Of a DNA stretch of 23,478 nt, positions 1 to 7,345 are shown in pieces (within the stretch, counting starts at the first letter, position 1; every line of letters starts with the position of its first letter). A program made the position numbers and the translations under genes. The DNA is taken from contig CAJOHP010000019.1 of assembly GCA_905234355.1 (NCBI GenBank), forward strand, positions 1 to 23,478, read 5' to 3'. The notes beneath the pieces are model-generated. The model saw nothing but the letters and a program-made list of their open reading frames with translations, was not told where the DNA came from and ran no database searches. This DNA is from an uncultured Prevotella sp. (GTDB lineage Bacteria; Bacteroidota; Bacteroidia; Bacteroidales; Bacteroidaceae).

Positions 1-1853
1 ACGATGTCGTCGTCGGTGTGCATGCCCACGCCGTAGAGATACTCACGCTGGGAGAGGCCGTTGCCACCTATGTGCCCTATGAAGGTGTGGTCGGCCTGCT
101 TATACTGCCAGATGCCGTTGGAGGTGGAGCACCAGATGTCGCCGTCGTTGGCCTGCACGATATAGCTGATGGCCTTGTCGCGCAGCTGCTCGCTGCCGGG
201 GAAGGGCTCGGTGGTGCGCTTGGCACGGTCGTAGAGATAGAGTCCGTGCTCGGTGCCGATGACGATGGCTCCGCTCAGGCTGCGCCCGTCGGGCAGTCGG
301 CCGCCGTGCAGCTCGCACACGTCGAAGCAGAGCATGTCGGCCAGCAGCTCGTTCCACCCCTGCGAGCGGAAGCTGTCGGCCGAGGGGTCGTAGCACGACA
401 CGCCCGAGGCGGTGGCCATCCAGATGAGCCCGTCGGCAGAGGGCGAGAGACCCATGATCCAGTTGTTGCACAACCGGCCGCGCACGCTGTCCATGGCCTC
501 GTAGAAGTTATGGTTGAGCAGCTTGCCGGTCTGCGGGTCGAACACGCAGAAGCCACGGGAGAAGGTGCTGATGTAGATGCGGCCCTGAGCGTCGCTGGTC
601 ATGTCGTTGAACATGTCGCAGTCGAAGGTGACACGCTGCTGCGAGGCGCCCGTGAGCGGGTCGTAGGCGAAGAGTCCGTCGTCGGTGCCCACCCAGTAGC
701 GGCGCAGACGGTCGCGGAAGATGAACTCCACGGCGTCGGGTGCCTTGGGATGGGCCACCACATGGCCCTGCTGGTTGAAGCCGTAGACGCCCACGCCCTG
801 CACCGTGGTCCAGACGATGCCGCCGTCGCCCTCGCACACGGAGCTGATGTTGCTGCCCAGGGCAATGCCCTGCTCGTCGAAGCTCCAGTTGCCGAACTGC
901 ATGGGACGCTGGGGCACCATGAGCAGGCCCTTGCGGTGGCAGCCCAGCCAGAGGTTGCCGTCGCGGTCGAAGAGGATGGCGCTAATCTTCGCCGTGGCAT
1001 AGTTGATGCCCTTGGCACTGGCCTCGACATGCTCCAGGCGACGGCCCACAAGGCGGAAGAGGCCATGGCCTCGCGTACCTATATATATATTACCATCTTT
1101 GTCGGTGGAAAGGAAGGAGAAGATGACGTCCTTGCCTGCCACGGCGCTCATGTCGACCTGGGCAGGCACAAACTGGCCGTCGGCAAAGACCTGCAGCCCG
1201 TGCATGGCGGGTACCCAGAGCTGTCCGTCGTGCTCGACGAAGCCCAGCGGGTAGCCCTTGACCGACTGGTAGCGCTTCATCGTCTTGCCCTGCCGCATGT
1301 AGATGGCATCGTCGAAGCCGCTCTTCCACAGGCGGCCGCGTGAGTCTTCGTAGATATTGTGGAAGAAGCCGTCGACACCCTGTACGGAGAACGCCTCGAG
1401 GCGGTCTTCGGGCGACTGCAGCATGAAGGCGCCGTAGCCGGCGGTGCCCACGACGAGCGCCCCGTCCTTGAGATGGACGATGCTGCTCACACGGGGCCGC
1501 ACACCTGAGGGAAAGGGGTAGTGGCGGAAAGTCTCGCGAGCGGCGTCGTAGAGGTCGAGGCCCTTGTTGGTGCCCACCCACAGACGGCCTTCACGGTCGC
1601 AGAGCATGCTGGTCACCGCATTGGCACACAGCGTGGTGCTGTCGGCATCGTCGTGCAGAAAGGTCTGGAAGTGATAGCCGTCGAAGCGGTTCAGACCGTA
1701 GTCGGTGCCTATCCAGATGGACCCCATGCGGTCTTGCGCCAGGTCGTTGATGAGACTGCTCGAGAAAAGATCGGAGGGATAGAAGTGGGCATTGTGGCCA
1801 CGCAGCACGGTGCACGACAGCAGACAAGCCAGGAAGAGATAGATGCGACTCAT
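1..1853 (-). CDS. Hybrid two-component system sensor, N-terminal part (runs off left edge)
   Basis: An uninterrupted frame of 617 codons starts at the ATG at 1851-1853 and is still open at the left edge. It begins with a signal peptide (MSRIYLFLACLLSCTVLRG) and then shows repeated two-component-regulator propeller motifs: WIGTDYGLNRFDGYHF, LWVGTNKGLDLYD, YWVGTDDGLFAYDP, IWMATASGVSCYDP and IGTEHGLYLYD. In Bacteroidetes this fold forms the two seven-bladed periplasmic propellers of HTCS regulators, which bind an oligosaccharide and signal to a histidine kinase, receiver and AraC-type DNA-binding domain in the same chain. Those later domains would lie outside the window, so the hybrid assignment is inference from the family; a plain histidine kinase or other propeller protein remains possible. 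It lies on the same strand as the PUL but is separated from it by a broken ATPase gene, so it may control this PUL or another one further left. Confidence 0.9.
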   Translation of the reverse strand, partial: MSRIYLFLACLLSCTVLRGHNAHFYPSDLFSSSLINDLAQDRMGSIWIGTDYGLNRFDGYHFQTFLHDDADSTTLCANAVTSMLCDREGRLWVGTNKGLDLYDAARETFRHYPFPSGVRPRVSSIVHLKDGALVVGTAGYGAFMLQSPEDRLEAFSVQGVDGFFHNIYEDSRGRLWKSGFDDAIYMRQGKTMKRYQSVKGYPLGFVEHDGQLWVPAMHGLQVFADGQFVPAQVDMSAVAGKDVIFSFLSTDKDGNIYIGTRGHGLFRLVGRRLEHVEASAKGINYATAKISAILFDRDGNLWLGCHRKGLLMVPQRPMQFGNWSFDEQGIALGSNISSVCEGDGGIVWTTVQGVGVYGFNQQGHVVAHPKAPDAVEFIFRDRLRRYWVGTDDGLFAYDPLTGASQQRVTFDCDMFNDMTSDAQGRIYISTFSRGFCVFDPQTGKLLNHNFYEAMDSVRGRLCNNWIMGLSPSADGLIWMATASGVSCYDPSADSFRSQGWNELLADMLCFDVCELHGGRLPDGRSLSGAIVIGTEHGLYLYDRAKRTTEPFPGSEQLRDKAISYIVQANDGDIWCSTSNGIWQYKQADHTFIGHIGGNGLSQREYLYGVGMHTDDDI

Positions 1854-1896
1854 ATAGTTATGGTAAATTTCACGTCTTGTTTCAGGTTTTGTAGTG

Positions 1897-1904
1897 CAAA
1901 AGTA
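1897..1904 (-). promoter_or_regulatory. Bacteroidetes -7 promoter element for the HTCS gene
   Basis: On the minus strand this reads TACTTTTG, which matches the TAnnTTTG -7 consensus of Bacteroidetes sigma factors. It lies 43 nt upstream of the HTCS start codon, giving a leader of roughly 35 nt. No clear TTTG -33 element is seen at the usual spacing, so the call rests on the -7 box and its position. Confidence 0.55.
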
Positions 1905-1944
1905 CAAACTTTTTTACACATAACCATCATTTTAGCCGATTTTT

Positions 1945-3527
1945 TTATTCGGCTATCACCCAGTCCTCGGGCACGCGGGTGTCGGCATTGAACCTCACAC
2001 CGACCTTCACCACTCTGCGGCCGTCGGACTGATAGGGGAAGGCGTAGCCCCTGCTGTCTATCTGCTGCAGGGCCTCCTGGGCTGTGCCGCTGACCTTCAG
2101 CTCAAAGACGTAGACACTGTCGGGCAGCCACACCACCATGTCGACACGGCCGCCGGCACACCTGACCTGCGTTTTTGCATAGACGTTGAGCATGGAGAAG
2201 ATGAGGTACGTGGTGTATTCGTAGAACCCCTCTTTCGTCGCAGCTTCGGCCAGCTTCTGCTTGAACCCCTCCACGTAGGGGATGCCGGCCATGTAGGCTT
2301 GCATCTCGCGCATGGCCTTGTCGGTGTCGCCGCTCTTCAGCGCACGCCAGAACCTGGCTGCAAAACCCACCTGCACGCCAGAGTCGTCCAAGCCCGTATA
2401 GGTGGGCAGCAGTCCTCGCACATAGCCTATACGCACCTCCTGGTTGGGTATGGACAACGTGTATGTCTCCAAGTCGCGGTCGTAGTCCTTGATGGTGAGA
2501 TAGCCGCTCTGGTAGAGCAGCGGCAGGGCATTCTGCATGTTCTCCGTAGGCTGGTCGAAGGCCGACGAGGGCACCTCCAGGCTGTCGAGCGACATGATGT
2601 CGGTCTTGAAGTGCTGAAGCTGGCGGATAAGAAACGTGGGGTGCCACTCTCAAACCAGTAGTTGGCGACTTCGCGCTGTAGGAATGCTTTCAGCAGACTG
2701 AACGGATTGTACACTTCTATAGGTTTACGCGTAAAATGGTAACCGTCGTAGCGCAGTTTCAGTTTCTGGTGCATCTGCTCGTAGTCGGTGTCGTATATCT
2801 GGGCCAGCCGCTCTATATCCTCACGCAGCGTGGTGGTCAGCTCTTCTTCTGTGATGCCGCACAGTGCCGCAAAAGCAGGATTCATCGTCACGTTGGTCAG
2901 GTTGTTGATGGTGGAGAAGATGCTGAGCTGGGAGAACTTGGTGATGCCTGTGATAAAGCAGAACTTGATCATTGGCTCCAGCTTCTTCAGACGCTGATAG
3001 AATTCCTGCATCACCTCGCGTATCTCCTTCAGCCTGCCGTCCTCATGAAGCACGTCGAGCAATGGCGCGTCGTACTCGTCGATGATGACCGCCACCTGCT
3101 TGTGGGTCGCTGTATAGGCACGCTCTATCAGACCGGAGAGACGCATGCCAGGCGTCGTCTCCCTTACACTCCCGCCATAGAGCGACTCATAAGGGGACAG
3201 CATGTTCTCCAGCTCGACGACAACGTCGGAGGGGCGCATGTGCTTGGTGCTGCTCAGGTCCAGGTGGATGACGGGATAGGACTCCCACTCCTGCTCCAGC
3301 TCCATGATCTTCAGACCGGCAAACAGCTCGCGGTCGCCGCGGAAATAAGACTCCAGCGTCGACGTGAGCAGCGACTTGCCGAAACGGCGAGGACGGCTCA
3401 TGAATACGTATGTAGCGTAATGAGCTAACTGCCAAACCAGGTCGGTCTTGTCTACATAAACATATCCTTCACGAATAATACGCGAGAACGTCTGTATGCC
3501 TATCGGGTATTTTCTTGTCATCATCAT
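1945..3527 (-). pseudogene. AAA-ATPase-like / PD-(D/E)XK nuclease-family protein, frameshifted
   Basis: Two overlapping frames together make one protein of about 527 residues, the normal size for this Bacteroidetes family. The first part has an AAA-ATPase-like domain with the variant Walker A stretch SRPRRFGKSLL and a Walker B stretch VAVIIDEYDAP. The second part has a PD-(D/E)XK core, seen as GRVDMVVW followed by VYVFELKVSG (D, then E-x-K). The first frame is correct up to YWFESGTP and then turns to nonsense. The other frame continues correctly as FLIRQLQHFKTDIM. Adding one G to the run at 2638-2641 restores one frame. These proteins are common, often multicopy and sometimes mobile; their function is unproven. 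The start lies among three consecutive ATGs at 3519-3527. It could be a genuine pseudogene or a sequencing error in a homopolymer. It looks like an insertion between the HTCS gene and the PUL. Confidence 0.88.
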
Positions 3528-3546
3528 GGCTGAAACTGATTTGCTG

Positions 3547-3578
3547 CAAAATTACGCATTTTGAGCGAAACAGCCAAA
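3547..3578 (-). promoter_or_regulatory. Promoter of the AAA-ATPase-like gene
   Basis: On the minus strand a TTTG (-33 box, 3575-3578) is followed after 20 nt by TAATTTTG (-7 box, 3547-3554). Both match the Bacteroidetes TTTG/TAnnTTTG consensus and its 19-21 nt spacing. The -7 box is only about 20 nt from the ATG cluster, so the leader would be very short. This suggests the gene has its own promoter and is not part of the PUL operon. Confidence 0.65.
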
Positions 3579-3626
3579 GAAATGGTCTGTTTTTTAAACT
3601 CATCCTAAGGAAGCCCCCAGAAAAGA

Positions 3627-3645
3627 AATAGCGGCTACCGCTATT
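3627..3645 (-). terminator. Perfect hairpin, possible weak terminator
   Basis: AATAGCGG and CCGCTATT form an 8-bp perfect stem around a 3-nt loop. On the minus strand it is followed by a pyrimidine-rich stretch with several Ts (TTTCTTTTCT). It could be a second terminator about 330 nt beyond the GH30 gene, or end a transcript from the promoter-like element at 3798-3805. The role is inferred from shape alone. Confidence 0.35.
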
Positions 3646-3726
3646 CACATAGGGGCAACCGCTGCATTAGTCTTTACCATAACTAATATACTACTAAAAA
3701 CAACTACTAAACTAATAACAATCTTT

Positions 3727-3810
3727 ATGAAAAAACTTACTACTAACTTGAAAAATCTTTGTCACAGCACGACCAACGTGCCGTTTCATTCACTTTGCAA
3801 AGATACATAA
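3727..3810 (+). other. Possible 27-codon orphan ORF or remnant of a gene start
   Basis: The frame encodes a 27-residue peptide that starts MKKLTTNLKNLCHS and ends at TAA. The AT-rich plus-strand DNA just before it (3680-3726) is built from ACTA-type units such as ACTACTAA and ACTAATA, resembling leaders seen before exported-protein genes in Prevotella-like genomes (from memory, not checked). The start looks like the beginning of a signal peptide with no hydrophobic core. It may be a relic of a deleted gene, a true small ORF, or chance. No plus-strand TAnnTTTG box was found upstream. Confidence 0.25.
3798..3805 (-). promoter_or_regulatory. Promoter-like -7 element in the intergenic region
   Basis: On the minus strand this reads TATCTTTG followed by CA, a strong match to the TAnnTTTG -7 box. 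No matching -33 TTTG is visible. A transcript would run through 3797-3528 towards the ATPase-like gene, which has its own better promoter. It could be a leftover promoter, drive a small RNA, or give a longer leader. Confidence 0.35.
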
Positions 3811-3890
3811 CATCTTGCAATGAGACTATCACATTTGTTTCGCCGAGTTTCGTTATTGTATAGCATGCCACATTTTCCTCACCATTGTTA

Positions 3891-3933
3891 CAAAACAAAA
3901 ACAGCACGGAACAAAAGCGAATGTTCCGTGCTG
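3891..3933 (-). terminator. Rho-independent terminator of the PUL operon
   Basis: CAGCACGGAACA (3902-3913) and TGTTCCGTGCTG (3922-3933) form a perfect 12-bp stem with an 8-nt loop. On the minus strand the stem is followed at once by TTTTTGTTTTG. It sits 45 nt after the GH30 stop codon, exactly where the eight-gene operon should end. No plus-strand gene could use it, and the T tract is on the minus-strand side only. Confidence 0.9.
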
Positions 3934-3978
3934 CTATGGAAGGCGGTGCCTTCGCAAAAGGTTGTACTGGCCCCTACC

Positions 3979-5487
3979 CTATCTCAGCACTTTCTTCACG
4001 GTGCCGTCGGCGTGTCGCTGCACGACGATGCCGCGGCGCGATGCCGTGACGGATCGTCCCTGCAGGTCGTAGCACGTGGTGGGCTGCGGCGTCGTGACGG
4101 TCTGCGGGTGCCATACGGCCGACTCGTCGCCACGGTCTATCTGGAACACATAGGTGTTCAGGCTGCGGGCGGGCAACCTGACGATGACCTGCTGCGTAGG
4201 CTCAGCAATGGCAATGTCCTGCCACTGGCACTGGGCCTCGTCGGTGGAAAGCAGATGCTGGCCGCTCTTCACCTTGTAGGGCAGGTTGAGCTTCAGGTCG
4301 AACGCGTTCTTCGTCGTATCGATGGCCATGACGATGAGCGAGTCGCCCTTGATATAGGCAGAGGTCTGGAAGGCACTGCCTGTGGTCACCTGCACGCTGG
4401 CCTTCGCGTTGAGGCGGGTGCTGCCGGTGACGTGCTTGGAGAAGTGCGACATGACGTAGGCACGGCGCAGCAGCTTGCCATACTCATTGCCTGGCATGTG
4501 CTTGGCCTCGCCCGTGCCCACAAAGGCCCAATGGGCCATCATATACCAGTAGACGTAGGCATTGGCACCGGCGAGCATCGACTCGTTGAGCTCTTCGGCA
4601 AAGAGCAGCTCCTCGTGCCATGTGGGCAGGCCGTCGCGCTGCCGGTCGTTCTCGAAGGAGTGCTCCGTCATCCACACCTCCTTGCCCATCTCGCGGGCCT
4701 TCACGGCCGACTTGGCCATGTAGTTGAGCGGCGGGTTGCCGTAGAGGTGACCGCCTATCATGTCGATGTACTTGGCAGCGTCGGGGTCGCCGAGCAGGGC
4801 ATCGCTGTAGGAGGGGTTGAAGCAGAGGCTCTCGCCGCTCATCAGCCGCACCTTGTAGGCGCTCTTCTTCAGGCGGCTGGCCGACTGCTTCACCAGGTCG
4901 ACGAGCTGCTGCGGGGTGTAGAGACAGCCTGAGTAGTTGACCCACCAGTCGGGCTCGTTCTGCAGCGAGACCACGTCGACGGCAGCATTGTTGGTACGCA
5001 TGTAGACAAGGTAGGTGTTGAGCCAGTCGAAGAACTTGTCGTAGCAGTCGGTGCGCAGCTCGCCTCGCTTGTAGCCCTGGTCCTCGCTGTTGCCGCCGCC
5101 AGAGATGCCGTTGGTCTTATAGACGCCGGGAGGCGACCAGGGACAGCCGTAGACGATGGCGCCGCGACGCTTGGCCTCGCGGATGACGGGCACGTAGCCG
5201 CGCCAGTCGTAGGGGGTGTCCCACCCGATGTCGCTCACGTTGATGTCGCCCTTGAGGTTGGGCGAGATTTCCATGCGCACGATGTTGAGCCCCACAGGCG
5301 AGTCTTCGCCGTAGAGCAGCTTGATGACGTTGACGTCGTCTATCGGGCGCATGGCACCCCAGCAGGCCGCAGCGCCGAAGCCGGTGACGGTCTGCTGCCG
5401 CGTGCTGTCCACCGTCACGGTGATGGTGGCAGCCTGCGTGCCAAGCGAGACCGCAAGGAAGAGTAGCGAAAGTATTTGTTTTTTCAT
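3979..5487 (-). CDS. GH30 glycoside hydrolase, subfamily 8-like, secreted
   Basis: A 502-residue enzyme with a type I signal peptide (cleavage near TQA, residue 19), a GH30 (beta/alpha)8 barrel and a flanking beta domain at about 355-450. The catalytic acid/base is E178 in SLQNEPDWW and the nucleophile is E275 in VWMTEHSF. The stretches CPWSPPGVY, IDMIGGHLYG, YVYWYM and MSHFSKHV align best with GH30_8 endo-xylanases such as Bacillus XynC (compared from memory). Where those enzymes have an arginine pair after the WY motif (WYIRR), this protein has WYMMA, so glucuronate-dependent xylan cleavage is doubtful; a plain xylanase or another beta-glycan hydrolase is possible. The end, CYDLQGRSV...VKKVLR, resembles the C-terminal tails of type IX-secreted proteins. 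Last gene of the operon, 76 nt after SusD and followed by the terminator. Confidence 0.88.
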   Translation of the reverse strand: MKKQILSLLFLAVSLGTQAATITVTVDSTRQQTVTGFGAAACWGAMRPIDDVNVIKLLYGEDSPVGLNIVRMEISPNLKGDINVSDIGWDTPYDWRGYVPVIREAKRRGAIVYGCPWSPPGVYKTNGISGGGNSEDQGYKRGELRTDCYDKFFDWLNTYLVYMRTNNAAVDVVSLQNEPDWWVNYSGCLYTPQQLVDLVKQSASRLKKSAYKVRLMSGESLCFNPSYSDALLGDPDAAKYIDMIGGHLYGNPPLNYMAKSAVKAREMGKEVWMTEHSFENDRQRDGLPTWHEELLFAEELNESMLAGANAYVYWYMMAHWAFVGTGEAKHMPGNEYGKLLRRAYVMSHFSKHVTGSTRLNAKASVQVTTGSAFQTSAYIKGDSLIVMAIDTTKNAFDLKLNLPYKVKSGQHLLSTDEAQCQWQDIAIAEPTQQVIVRLPARSLNTYVFQIDRGDESAVWHPQTVTTPQPTTCYDLQGRSVTASRRGIVVQRHADGTVKKVLR

Positions 5488-5518
5488 CTTTGTCGTGTGA
5501 TTGTTGATTGGACAGAAA

Positions 5519-5544
5519 CGGGGGTGCGCAGCTCCGCACCCCCG
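5519..5544 (-). terminator. Intercistronic hairpin between susD and GH30 genes
   Basis: CGGGGGTGCG (5519-5528) and CGCACCCCCG (5535-5544) form a perfect, very GC-rich 10-bp stem with a 6-nt loop, 20 nt after the SusD stop codon. On the minus strand it is followed only by TTTCTGTCC, a poor T tract. A partial terminator or an RNA 3'-end stabiliser that keeps SusC/SusD transcripts more abundant than GH30 is plausible. Confidence 0.55.
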
Positions 5545-5563
5545 AATAAGAAGCGTCTTGCGA

Positions 5564-7309
5564 CTATGGTTTTGGCAGATACCAGTTGTCGCGATTCATC
5601 AGCTTCGACTGCAGGGCGGCGTCGAGCGTGCCGCCACGGCGTGCCACGGCGTCGGCCAGGTAGGCATTGTCGCCACGGCGCAGCGCCACGCGCATGAGGT
5701 CGTAGTAGCGGTTGCCCTCGAAGGCGCCCTCGAGGGCCATCTCATTGATGATCATATCCTCGACGAGGGGCACTTGATAGTCGATGGTGTCCTGGCGCGA
5801 GCCCAGGGCCGTGGCGGGCTGGGGCAGCACGTAGAGCGTGTCGCACTGCGCGTCACCACTGCCGCGGGCATGCACGCCCTGGGTGTTTTCGACGGTGAAG
5901 AGGTCCACGTCGAAGTCGATGAGCGTGCCGGCGGCCTTGCGCTCCAGGCTGTCCACGTGCTGGGCCACCATGTCGGGATAGAGACCGTACTTCAGCACGG
6001 CGAAGGCCGACTGGGGATAGCCGGCACGATTGAGGGCCTCGGCGTAGCGCAGGTAGACCATGTTGGTGCGGTAGAGCACAACGTCGTCCAGGGTGCTGTA
6101 CTTAAGGATGGACTGAAACTTGCTGGAGATGCGCGAGAAGCGCGGCTCGCTGGTCTCGGTGAGGTGATAGTTGGCGGCAAGGCGTAGGTCGCCCACATAC
6201 TCGCTGCGGTCCAGATTGACCTTCGGTGCATAGATGGTGTCGATGGACTGGTCTACCTTGGTGTAGCTCACGCAGTAGTTGCTGGCGGCCGAGAGCTCTC
6301 GCAGCCGCTTGGAGGGTTCGACCTTGGCATAGCGCATGTTCAGGATGGTGCTGTTGAAGATGTCGTTCAGCTCGGTGCGCACACCATAGAACTCCTGATA
6401 CTCCATGGGTATGAAGCAGATGCACTCGTCAGAGCCCGACGAATAGCTCAGGCTGTAGCTCAGCATACGGAACTCCTTGGTGGCGGCGTCGTACCAGCGG
6501 GCGCTGGCCGTGCCGGTGCGCACGGGGGCCGTGCGCAGCGACAGGTAGTCATGATAGTACTGCGCAGCCTCGTTGTAGCGCCCGGCCCAGAGGCAGAGGT
6601 CGCCCAGGATGACGCGCACGGGAATGAAGAACTTTCGCGAGTCGTCGGTGTCCATCGTCTGGTAGTTGGGCAACTTGACGTCGACGTAAGGCTTCAGGTC
6701 GCTGATGAAGTAGTTGCAGATGGCGGTGATGTTCTCCGGCGTCTGCTTCAAGGCGTTCTGTGCGGCCTCCTCGGTGAGCAGCGGGTCGGTCACGAGGGGC
6801 ACGCTGCCATAAATCTGGGCCAGCTGCAGGTAAGTCCAGGCGCGGAAGGCCTTGACGGCGGCATACTCGCCCTCAAACACGTTGCGGTTGTTCTTGACGA
6901 TGTTCAGGTTGATATGGGCCAGGAAGTAATTGCAGTTGTTGATGATGGCGTAGTAGTCGCTGATGCGGTTGTAGGCATTCTGGGTGTTCACCTCAAAGTT
7001 GGCGACGGCCTTCATGTCTTTCGTGGCGGCCGTGGTGACGGCGGTGAGGTCGCCGCGCAGCTCGCCGAGGAGCACGGTGCGGTCGGCCACGACTTGCATC
7101 TTGTGGATGATGCCCATGACGCTGTAGACGCTGTCGGTGGCCTGCTGCAACGTGTTGTCCTCCTCATACTCTTTCAGCTCGGAGTCGGTGTCCATGAGGT
7201 CGGAGCAGGAAGTGAGCACGCCACTGAATGACAGCTGACAAATGATAAGTGACAGTGTTATCAAGTGTCCCTTTTTTATCTTGGTAATCATAGTTGATAT
7301 TGTTTTCAT
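5564..7309 (-). CDS. SusD/RagB-family surface lipoprotein (pair B)
   Basis: A 581-residue lipoprotein with lipobox VLTSC, the lipidated cysteine being C35, followed by SDLMD. The acidic residues after the cysteine fit export to the cell surface. SusD features include the helical (TPR-like) N-terminal part with AFRAWTYLQLAQIYGSVPLV at about 150-170 and, near the C-terminus, the conserved INEMALEGAFEGNRYYDLMR segment. SusD proteins cap the SusC barrel and bind the glycan before import. The gene follows its SusC by 36 nt, and a strong hairpin lies between it and GH30. The start may be M1 or M7 (7291), both upstream of the signal peptide core. That core, LSLIICQLSFS, is shared at DNA level with two unrelated FAS1 lipoproteins of this operon. 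Confidence 0.9.
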   Translation of the reverse strand: MKTISTMITKIKKGHLITLSLIICQLSFSGVLTSCSDLMDTDSELKEYEEDNTLQQATDSVYSVMGIIHKMQVVADRTVLLGELRGDLTAVTTAATKDMKAVANFEVNTQNAYNRISDYYAIINNCNYFLAHINLNIVKNNRNVFEGEYAAVKAFRAWTYLQLAQIYGSVPLVTDPLLTEEAAQNALKQTPENITAICNYFISDLKPYVDVKLPNYQTMDTDDSRKFFIPVRVILGDLCLWAGRYNEAAQYYHDYLSLRTAPVRTGTASARWYDAATKEFRMLSYSLSYSSGSDECICFIPMEYQEFYGVRTELNDIFNSTILNMRYAKVEPSKRLRELSAASNYCVSYTKVDQSIDTIYAPKVNLDRSEYVGDLRLAANYHLTETSEPRFSRISSKFQSILKYSTLDDVVLYRTNMVYLRYAEALNRAGYPQSAFAVLKYGLYPDMVAQHVDSLERKAAGTLIDFDVDLFTVENTQGVHARGSGDAQCDTLYVLPQPATALGSRQDTIDYQVPLVEDMIINEMALEGAFEGNRYYDLMRVALRRGDNAYLADAVARRGGTLDAALQSKLMNRDNWYLPKP

Positions 7310-7345
7310 GATGACGGTAAAATGTTATGACGTGATGACGCCCCG

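Noticed and set aside
18..1343. 441-codon plus-strand frame at the left end
   Set aside because: It lies opposite the propeller sensor, whose repeated WIGTDYGL-type motifs are unmistakable on the minus strand.
1934..1954. AGCCGA/TCGGCT hairpin over the stop codon of the broken ATPase gene as a terminator
   Set aside because: The stem is only 6 bp, the loop is A-rich, and on the minus strand it is followed by AAAATGATGG and not by Ts.
2427..3527. The first ATPase frame as a complete 366-residue protein
   Set aside because: The tail after YWFESGTP is Ser/Arg/Thr/Cys-rich nonsense, and the nuclease-family half continues in the next frame, so it is a frameshift product.
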